In this document: in pieces, positions 1 to 5,230 of the stretch
Layout: each line of letters opens with the position of its first letter
How positions within the stretch are numbered: position 1 is the stretch's first letter
Assembly: GCA_031277195.1 (NCBI GenBank)
Contig: JAITMU010000061.1
Span: forward strand, 1 to 8,488
Direction: 5' to 3'
Source of the DNA: Gallionellaceae bacterium
Lineage (GTDB): Bacteria > Pseudomonadota > Gammaproteobacteria > Burkholderiales > Gallionellaceae
DNA length: 8,488 bases
The notes under the pieces: model-generated
The model's database searches: none
Told to the model about the DNA's origin: nothing
Seen by the model: the letters and a program-made list of their open reading frames with translations, nothing else
Translations under genes and position numbers: made by a program

Positions 1-255
1 CTGTGGACGCTGCAATACAGCTTGCGCTCGCCCGACCACTGGGCGATGCTGGGCTGGATGTTCAGCCACACGGCCAGCAAAATTTTTCTGATTGCCAGGT
101 TGTGGGCGTTTCTGCACCACTTTTTTGCGGGCATCCGTTTTCTCGGCATGGACATGGGCTACGGTGTTGAGCTGGCGCAGTCGCGCAGCAGCAGCAAAAA
201 AGTGCTGATCGTCAGTCTGGCGCTGACGGCATTGCTGGGGGCGCGGTTATGGTAA
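1..255 (+). CDS. sdhC: Succinate dehydrogenase cytochrome b556 subunit (3' part)
   Basis: Membrane anchor of complex II; with SdhD it holds haem b and the quinone site in the inner membrane. The reading frame is open from the window edge and ends at TAA 253-255, so the N-terminal part with the first membrane helix lies outside. About 84 residues are visible. The segment FLHHFFAGIR followed by MDMGYG matches the conserved SdhC block; by alignment from memory with E. coli SdhC (AYHVVVGIRH), the second His (codon 118-120) is the haem-ligand position. A final hydrophobic helix (VLIVSLALTALLGARLW) closes the protein, as in the family. The usual His after GIR in E. coli is Phe here. The stop overlaps the sdhD start by 7 nt, which suggests translational coupling. 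Identity is well supported by the motif and by the sdhDAB genes that follow. Confidence 0.93.
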   Translation: MWTLQYSLRSPDHWAMLGWMFSHTASKIFLIARLWAFLHHFFAGIRFLGMDMGYGVELAQSRSSSKKVLIVSLALTALLGARLW

Positions 256-596
256 AGCGCATTTTCGACGGCGCGCACGACGGTCTGCGCGGCTGGTTGT
301 TGCAACGCATCAGCGCGGTGGTGATGGCGTTGTACACGATGCTCGCCGTCGGCTGGCTGCTGCTGCATCCGCATCCCGATTACACACAATGGGCGGCGCT
401 GTTCGCCAGCAACACAGTGCGTTCGATAACCTTGCTGTTCCTGCTCGCCCTGTTCGCCCACGCCTGGGTGGGCGTGCGCGACATCGCAATGGACTACGTT
501 AAATCCGCCGGTGTTCGATTGGGCATTTACGGCATCGTGATCGGCTTGCTGGTGTCGTATGCGATTTGGGCGGTGCGAATTTTGTGGGGATTTTGA
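249..596 (+). CDS. sdhD: Succinate dehydrogenase membrane anchor subunit
   Basis: Second membrane anchor of complex II, 115 aa, the normal size. Three hydrophobic segments are visible at about residues 20-39, 58-77 and 92-113. The block FAHAWVGVRDIAMDYVK carries His71, the expected axial haem b ligand, and Asp82-Tyr83, which correspond to the quinone-site residues of E. coli SdhD (numbering happens to agree). The start ATG 249 lies inside the end of sdhC (ATGGTAA overlap) and is the natural choice because the N-terminal RxxxGLRGWLLQRISAVVMALY pattern is typical of the family. The stop TGA 594-596 overlaps the probable TTG start of sdhA. Part of the sdhCDAB operon. Confidence 0.95.
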   Translation: MVKRIFDGAHDGLRGWLLQRISAVVMALYTMLAVGWLLLHPHPDYTQWAALFASNTVRSITLLFLLALFAHAWVGVRDIAMDYVKSAGVRLGIYGIVIGLLVSYAIWAVRILWGF

Positions 597-2368
597 AAAT
601 TAAAACAACCATCAGCAAACGCACTTTCGACGCAGTTATCGTCGGCGCAGGCGGCGCGGGGATGCGCGCGGCGCTGGCTTTGTCCGAAGCCGGATTGAAG
701 GTCGCGGTGCTGTCCAAAGTGTTTCCGACGCGCTCGCACACGGTGGCGGCGCAGGGCGGGATTGCGGCGGCGCTGGGCAATGTCACACCGGACAACTGGC
801 GTTGGCACATGTACGACACGGTGAAAGGCTCGGACTATCTGGGCGATCAGGACGCGATCGAATTCATGTGTCGCACGGCGGCGGAAGTCGTGTACGAGCT
901 GGAACATTTCGGCATGCCGTTTGACCGTCTCGATGACGGCAAAATTTATCAGCGTCCGTTTGGCGGTCACATGCGCGACTTCGGCGCGGCGTTGGCACAG
1001 CGCGCGTGCGCGGTTGCGGATCGCACCGGTCACGCCTTGTTGCACACGCTGTATCAGCGCAACGTGCGCGCGGACACGCATTTCTTCGTCGAATGGATGG
1101 CGCTCGATCTGGTGCGCGACGAAGACGGCGACGTGCTGGGCGTCACCGCGATGGAAATCGAAACCGGCGAGGTGATGCTGCTGGAAGCGCGCGCGACCTT
1201 GTTCGCCACCGGCGGCGCGGCGCGCATTTTCGCGGCCAGCACCAACGCTTACATCAACACCGGCGACGGTCTTGGCATGGCTGCGCGCGCCGGCATTCCT
1301 TTGCAGGACATGGAATTTTTCCAGTTTCACCCGACCGGCGTGTATGACGCGGGCGTGCTGATTTCCGAAGGCGCGCGCGGCGAGGGCGGTTATCTCGTTA
1401 ACAAGCATGGTGATCGCTTCATGCCGAACTACGCGCCGACCGCGCAAGACCTGGCCAGTCGCGACGTGGTGTCGCGCGCGATTGCGACCGAGATCAAGGA
1501 AGGGCGCGGCTGCGGTCCGCGCGGCGATCATGTGCTGCTGAAAATCGATCATCTCGGCGAGGACGTGATTCGCAGCCGTCTGCCCGGCGCGCGCGACATC
1601 GCGCTCAAATTTGCGCACATCGACCCCGTGCGCGAGCCCATTCCGGTGACGCCGACCGCGCATTACATGATGGGTGGCATCCCTGCCAATTATCACGGTC
1701 AGGTGGTCGTGCCGCAGCGCGGCGAGCCGGAAGAAGTGGTGCGGGGTTTTTATGCCGTGGGCGAATGCGCCTGCGTGTCGGTGCATGGCGCGAACCGGCT
1801 GGGCTGCAACTCGCTGCTCGATTTGCTGGTGTTCGGACGCGAAGCGGCGCGGCAGATCGTCGAAGACCTCGCGCGCAATCCGCATCCCAAGCCGCTGCCG
1901 AACGACGCGGCGGATCGTTCGCTGGAACGCCTGGCGCGACTGGACGCGCGCCATGACGGCGAAAGCGTGGCGGAAGTGGGCGACGCCATGCGTCGGGTGA
2001 TGCAAACGCATTGCGGTGTGTTTCGTTTTCCGGATTTGCTGGCGGAGGGCGTGCACGAAATCGTCGCGGTGGCCGAGCGCGTGAAAAACGTGGTGATTCG
2101 GGACAAGAGCAAGGTGTTCAACACCGCGCGCGTCGAAGCGCTGGAACTCGACAACCTGATCGAAGTCGCGCAAGCCACCATGCACGCTGCTGCCGCGCGT
2201 GAAGAAAGCCGCGGCGCGCACGCGCGCGATGATTTTCCGCATCGCGACGACGACCATTGGCTCAAGCATTCCTTGTATTTCAGCGCGAACCGGCAACTCG
2301 ATTACAAGCCGGTTCGATTGAAACCGATGACGGTGGAATCGTTTCCGCCGAAGGAGCGGGTTTATTGA
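593..2368 (+). CDS. sdhA: Succinate dehydrogenase flavoprotein subunit
   Basis: Catalytic subunit of complex II: oxidises succinate to fumarate with covalent FAD on the cytoplasmic side. About 591 aa from TTG 593, close to the 588 aa of E. coli SdhA. Visible in order: dinucleotide-binding motif VIVGAGGAGMRAAL (residues about 15-28); SHTVAAQGGI, whose His (about 49) is the covalent FAD attachment site; FFQFHPTGV; SEGARGEGGYLVN; LASRDVVSRAI with the catalytic Arg; HYMMGGIP; and NRLGCNSLLDLLVFG. No internal ATG fits, because the conserved fold begins about 12 residues after TTG 593. In-frame GTG 584 and TTG 566 are alternatives that would add 3 or 9 residues and overlap sdhD further. GGGGA at 586-590 is the only SD-like stretch and is very close to TTG 593. 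The flavin is normally attached with help from SdhE, encoded downstream as a fusion. Ends at TGA 2366-2368, followed at once by a palindromic repeat. Confidence 0.95.
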   Translation: MKIKTTISKRTFDAVIVGAGGAGMRAALALSEAGLKVAVLSKVFPTRSHTVAAQGGIAAALGNVTPDNWRWHMYDTVKGSDYLGDQDAIEFMCRTAAEVVYELEHFGMPFDRLDDGKIYQRPFGGHMRDFGAALAQRACAVADRTGHALLHTLYQRNVRADTHFFVEWMALDLVRDEDGDVLGVTAMEIETGEVMLLEARATLFATGGAARIFAASTNAYINTGDGLGMAARAGIPLQDMEFFQFHPTGVYDAGVLISEGARGEGGYLVNKHGDRFMPNYAPTAQDLASRDVVSRAIATEIKEGRGCGPRGDHVLLKIDHLGEDVIRSRLPGARDIALKFAHIDPVREPIPVTPTAHYMMGGIPANYHGQVVVPQRGEPEEVVRGFYAVGECACVSVHGANRLGCNSLLDLLVFGREAARQIVEDLARNPHPKPLPNDAADRSLERLARLDARHDGESVAEVGDAMRRVMQTHCGVFRFPDLLAEGVHEIVAVAERVKNVVIRDKSKVFNTARVEALELDNLIEVAQATMHAAAAREESRGAHARDDFPHRDDDHWLKHSLYFSANRQLDYKPVRLKPMTVESFPPKERVY

Positions 2369-2371
2369 ATG

Positions 2372-2452
2372 GTAGGCTGGGTGGAGCGCAGCGATACCCA
2401 GCAGTAGCATTTCGGAAAATTGCCGGGTATCGCTGCGCTCCACCCAGCCTAC
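2372..2452. repeat. Palindromic repeat with perfect 28-bp arms (MITE/REP-like)
   Basis: Arms 2372-2399 and 2425-2452 are exact reverse complements (left arm begins GTAGGCTGGGTGGAGCGCAG), separated by a 25-nt loop. One mismatch and two more pairs extend the stem inward. It fills nearly the whole sdhA-sdhB gap, starting 3 nt after the sdhA stop and ending 1 nt before the first sdhB ATG. From memory, GTAGG-TGGG-GAGCG palindromes of this kind are dispersed in many proteobacterial genomes; no search was made. No transposase and no obvious target duplication are visible. In RNA it would form a very stable hairpin, a likely RNase III or stability element. It has no following T-run, so it is not a classical terminator. 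Confidence 0.9.
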
Positions 2453-2453
2453 A

Positions 2454-3152
2454 ATGCGAAACATGAAATTCAAAATCTATCGCTACAACCCCGAAACCGG
2501 CGCGGCGCCGTCCATGCAGGAATACGCGCTGGATGCGTCGTCCGGCATGTTGCTGGATGCGCTGATTGCGTTGAAAGAGCAGGACGACAGTCTGGCGTTT
2601 CGCCGTTCCTGTCGCGAGGGCGTGTGCGGGTCGGATGCGATGAACATCAATGGGCGCAACGGCCTGGCGTGCATCACGCCGCTGTCGTCGCTGAAACAGC
2701 CCGTCGAATTGCGTCCGCTGCCCGGCTTGCCGGTGGTGCGCGACCTGATCGTGGACATGTCGCAATTCTTCAAGCAATACCATTCGATCAAGCCGTACTT
2801 GATCAACAATGACCCGCCGCCGCAAACCGAGCGTCTGCAATCGCCGCGGGAGCGGAAGGAATTGAACGGCCTGTATGAATGCATCCTGTGCGGCTGCTGC
2901 TCGACAGCCTGCCCGTCGTTCTGGTGGAATCCGGATCGCTTCGTCGGCCCCGCCGGTTTGCTGCAAGCGTACCGCTTCATCGTGGACAGCCGCGATCAAG
3001 CCGCCGACGAACGGCTCGACGATCTGAAAGACCCCTACCGATTGTTCCGCTGCCACACCATCATGAATTGCGCGGACGTGTGCCCGAAGGAGTTGAACCC
3101 GACAGCGGCAATCGGGCGGATCAAGGAGAGGATGGTGAAGCGGATGGTGTGA
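2454..3152 (+). CDS. sdhB: Succinate dehydrogenase iron-sulfur subunit
   Basis: Carries electrons from FAD to quinone through [2Fe-2S], [4Fe-4S] and [3Fe-4S] clusters. 232 aa, against 238 in E. coli. The N-terminal ferredoxin domain has SCREGVCGSD and GLACIT (Cys53, Cys58, Asp61, Cys73 counted from ATG 2454). The C-terminal domain has CILCGCCSTACPSFWW and CHTIMNCADVCPK, giving all cysteines for the other two clusters. Two in-frame ATGs exist: 2454 (MRNMKFKIYRY) and 2463 (MKFKIYRY). 2454 is kept because E. coli SdhB has a similar short extension before FSIYRYNP, but 2463 is equally possible. Neither has a Shine-Dalgarno sequence: the upstream bases are the right arm of the 28-bp inverted repeat. 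Translation may be coupled to sdhA or start weakly. Ends at TGA 3150-3152. Confidence 0.95.
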   Translation: MRNMKFKIYRYNPETGAAPSMQEYALDASSGMLLDALIALKEQDDSLAFRRSCREGVCGSDAMNINGRNGLACITPLSSLKQPVELRPLPGLPVVRDLIVDMSQFFKQYHSIKPYLINNDPPPQTERLQSPRERKELNGLYECILCGCCSTACPSFWWNPDRFVGPAGLLQAYRFIVDSRDQAADERLDDLKDPYRLFRCHTIMNCADVCPKELNPTAAIGRIKERMVKRMV

Positions 3153-3226
3153 TGGAAACCTGTCTGGTTGGATAGTTGTTTTATTGGTGGGAGAGGGATG
3201 AAATGAGCGGTGTACAGACGCTTTCA
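3153..3226. other. Intergenic stretch after sdhB with one repeat remnant
   Basis: No gene is visible. It contains GGGAGAGGG at 3189-3197, the core 9-mer of the repeat family that follows, possibly a decayed or partial copy; it could pair with CCCTCTCCC at 3227-3235. No clear promoter or T-rich terminator was recognised. Confidence 0.5.
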
Positions 3227-3262
3227 CCCTCTCCCCAACCCTCTCCCATCAAGGGAGAGGGG
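3227..3262 (+). repeat. CCCTCTCCC palindromic repeat, copy 1
   Basis: A lead CCCTCTCCCCAA is followed by a hairpin CCCTCTCCC (3239-3247), loop ATCAA, GGGAGAGGG (3253-3261). It is in inverted orientation to copy 2 at 3305-3343, with a 42-nt spacer, so the pair forms a BIME-like module. The same pattern recurs in sucB at 8428-8466. Confidence 0.85.
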
Positions 3263-3304
3263 CAAGGCGGAGGGGATTGAAAGTTTGGCGTGATTAAATG
3301 AAAG

Positions 3305-3343
3305 CCCCTCTCCCCTCGTGGGAGAGGGGTTGGGGAGAGGGGG
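3305..3343 (-). repeat. CCCTCTCCC palindromic repeat, copy 2 (inverted)
   Basis: Hairpin CCCCTCTCCC (3305-3314), loop CTCGT, GGGAGAGGGG (3320-3329), then TT and GGGGAGAGGGGG (3332-3343). Read on the minus strand it matches copy 1 apart from the loop and one extra C, and it matches the sucB copy except for one substitution, one deleted C and a trailing G. It ends exactly where the ATG of the DUF559-SdhE gene begins. Confidence 0.88.
3334..3337 (+). promoter_or_regulatory. Repeat-derived ribosome binding site for the fusion gene
   Basis: GGAG inside the outer tail of repeat copy 2, 6 nt before ATG 3344. The repeat itself seems to provide the Shine-Dalgarno sequence. The preceding repeat hairpin (3305-3329) leaves this tail unpaired, although pairing with the CCCTCTCCCC lead of copy 1 could mask it. 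Confidence 0.5.
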
Positions 3344-3907
3344 ATGCCCGTCACCAAACTTGCTTTTGCCAAACACCTTCGCCAAACCATGACCGATGCT
3401 GAACGTCTGCTCTGGTGCTATTTGCGCCGACGTCACCTCGGCGTCAAATTCAAACGCCAGCAACCGATGGGGAAATATGTCGTCGATTTTGTGTGTTTCG
3501 AGAGTCGGATCATTGTGGAAGTCGATGGCGGTCAGCATTTGGAAAGCGTATCGGACGAACGACGTGACGCCTGGTTGCGCAACCAGGGTTTTGCCGTATT
3601 GAGATTCTGGAATAACGAAGTGTTGCAGCAGACGGAGGCCGTGCTGGACAAAATTTATACAGTTTGCGCAGAACCCGACAAATCCCTCGAGCGCCTGCGC
3701 TGGCGTTGTCGGCGCGGTATGCTGGAGCTGGACATCATCCTGCAACGTTTCATCAATCAGCATTATCCCGGGCTGAATGCGTCGCAGCGCGCGGCCTTCG
3801 ATGCGCTTCTGGATTTTCCCGATGCCGAACTGTGGGATATGATTGCAGGCGAGACGCCGCCGCCGGAGACGGACGAGGCGGTGCTGGCATTGCTGAGGCA
3901 GGCCTGA
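3344..3907 (+). CDS. sdhE: DUF559 endonuclease-like domain fused to SdhE flavinylation factor
   Basis: 187-aa two-domain protein. Residues about 8-106 are a DUF559 (YcjD/Vsr-like, PD-(D/E)XK-related) domain: MTDAERLLWCYLRRRHLGVKFKRQ, then VVDF, then IIVEVDGGQH (Asp48, Glu59, Asp61 as candidate active-site acids), then GFAVLRFWNNEVL. Residues about 113-187 are a complete SdhE (YgfY/Sdh5-type, DUF339) domain: LRWRCRRGMLELDIIL holds the RGxxE motif (Arg124-Glu128) needed for FAD attachment to SdhA, followed by the helical LLDFPDAELWDMI region. SdhE alone is normally about 80-90 aa and starts just before this block; here there is no stop and no ATG at the junction. Its place between sdhB and gltA is where betaproteobacteria commonly carry sdhE, so this is probably the cell's SdhE. 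What the DUF559 part does is unknown; homologues are often annotated as nucleases without proven activity. The start abuts a palindromic repeat that supplies an SD. Ends 18 nt before gltA. Confidence 0.88.
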   Translation: MPVTKLAFAKHLRQTMTDAERLLWCYLRRRHLGVKFKRQQPMGKYVVDFVCFESRIIVEVDGGQHLESVSDERRDAWLRNQGFAVLRFWNNEVLQQTEAVLDKIYTVCAEPDKSLERLRWRCRRGMLELDIILQRFINQHYPGLNASQRAAFDALLDFPDAELWDMIAGETPPPETDEAVLALLRQA

Positions 3908-3925
3908 CGAAATACGGGAGCATAT

Positions 3926-5218
3926 ATGGAAAACAAACAACGCTACGCGACGCTGACGCTGGATGATGGGCGCAGTGTTGAAATGCCGATTCTTTCCGGC
4001 ACGATGGGGTCGGATGTGATCGACGTGCGCGGCCTTTCGAAGATGGGATTGTTCACTTACGACCCCGGTTTTTTTGTCACGGCGAGTTGCACGTCCAGCA
4101 TCACGTTTATCGACGGCGAAGCGGGCTTGCTCTATTACCGCGGCTATCCCATCGAGCAGCTTGCGGAAAAATCCGATTTTCTCGAAGTCAGTTATCTGCT
4201 GATGAACGGCGAACTGCCGACCGCGGCGCAGGCGGAGGCGTTCAAGCGCAACGTTACGCGGCACACGATGGTGCATGAACAGATCGCGCGCTTCTTTTCA
4301 GGATTTCGCCGCGACGCGCATCCGATGGCGGTGATGGTGGGCGTGGTGGGCGCGTTGTCGGCCTTCTATCACGACTCGCTCGACATTTCGAATCCGCATC
4401 ATCGCGCGATTTCGGCGACGCGCATCCTGGCGAAGATACCGACCATCGCGGCGATGGCGCACAAGTACCACGTCGGTTCGCCGTTCATGTATCCCAAGAA
4501 CAAATACGGTTACGCGGAAAACCTGCTGTATATGATGTTCGCCACGCCGACCGAGGAATACGAACCGAATCCGGTGCTGGTGCGCGCGCTGGATCGCATC
4601 CTGATTCTGCATGCCGACCACGAGCAGAACGCGTCCACCTCGACGGTGCGGCTCGCCGGTTCCAGCATGGCGAATCCGTTTGCCTGCATCGCCTGCGGCA
4701 TCGCCGCGCTGTGGGGGCCGTCGCACGGCGGCGCGAACGAGGCGACGCTGAAAATGCTGGAGGAAATCGGCGACGTGTCGCGCGTGAAGGACTATGTGCA
4801 AGGCGTGAAGGACAAGAAATATCGTTTGATGGGTTTCGGTCATCGCGTGTACAAAAACATGGATCCGCGCGCTGCCGTGATGCGCGAGACCTGCCATGAA
4901 GTGCTGGCGGAACTGAATCTGGAAAATCAGAAATTGTTTGAACTGGCGATGGAACTGGAGCGGGTGGCGTTGAGCGATCCGTATTTCATCGACCACCGGC
5001 TCTATCCGAACGTGGATTTTTATTCCGGCATCGTGCTGCGCGCGCTGGGCATTCCGGTCAACATGTTCACGGTGATCTTCGCGGTGGCGCGCACCGTGGG
5101 CTGGATTTCGCAATGGAGCGAAATGATCGCTGATCCCAATTACAAGATCGGGCGTCCGCGCCAGTTGTATCAGGGCGCGGCGCGGCGCGATTATGTGGCG
5201 ATGGCGGAGCGGGAGTAG
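3926..5218 (+). CDS. gltA: Citrate synthase, type I (E. coli-like)
   Basis: Condenses oxaloacetate with acetyl-CoA to citrate in the cytosol. 430 aa, against 427 in E. coli GltA. The N-terminal small beta domain typical of the Gram-negative hexameric type is present (ATLTLDDGRSVEMPILSGT). The catalytic triad is visible: His267 in GPSHGGANEAT, His306 in GFGHRVYK, Asp364 in VDFYSG; also LHADHEQNASTSTVR in the active-site region. The Cys that precedes EPYEVNP in E. coli GltA (the thiol linked to NADH inhibition) is Thr here (ATPTEEYEPNP), so NADH control may differ; this is inference from recalled alignment. ATG 3926 is preceded by GGGAG (3916-3920) at 5 nt, a good ribosome binding site. It lies 18 nt after the sdhE fusion and 12 nt before sucA, consistent with one transcript. 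Confidence 0.96.
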   Translation: MENKQRYATLTLDDGRSVEMPILSGTMGSDVIDVRGLSKMGLFTYDPGFFVTASCTSSITFIDGEAGLLYYRGYPIEQLAEKSDFLEVSYLLMNGELPTAAQAEAFKRNVTRHTMVHEQIARFFSGFRRDAHPMAVMVGVVGALSAFYHDSLDISNPHHRAISATRILAKIPTIAAMAHKYHVGSPFMYPKNKYGYAENLLYMMFATPTEEYEPNPVLVRALDRILILHADHEQNASTSTVRLAGSSMANPFACIACGIAALWGPSHGGANEATLKMLEEIGDVSRVKDYVQGVKDKKYRLMGFGHRVYKNMDPRAAVMRETCHEVLAELNLENQKLFELAMELERVALSDPYFIDHRLYPNVDFYSGIVLRALGIPVNMFTVIFAVARTVGWISQWSEMIADPNYKIGRPRQLYQGAARRDYVAMAERE

Positions 5219-5230
5219 CGCGCAACCCAA

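Noticed and set aside
527..2473. 648-codon open frame on the minus strand across sdhA
   Set aside because: It is the antisense shadow of a GC-rich, strongly coding frame. The protein is rich in His and Arg with no recognisable domain, while the plus strand encodes a textbook SdhA.
3305..3329. Rho-independent terminator after sdhB
   Set aside because: The hairpin is strong but is followed by TTGGGG and a purine run rather than a T-tract, and it belongs to a repeat family that also occurs inside sucB. It may still affect transcript stability.
3227..3343. CRISPR array
   Set aside because: There are only two copies, in opposite orientation, with internal hairpins and no regular spacers.
3224..4276. 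350-codon minus-strand open frame containing PSPTRGEG peptides
   Set aside because: The peptide comes from translating the palindromic repeats, and the remainder is antisense to the fusion gene and gltA.
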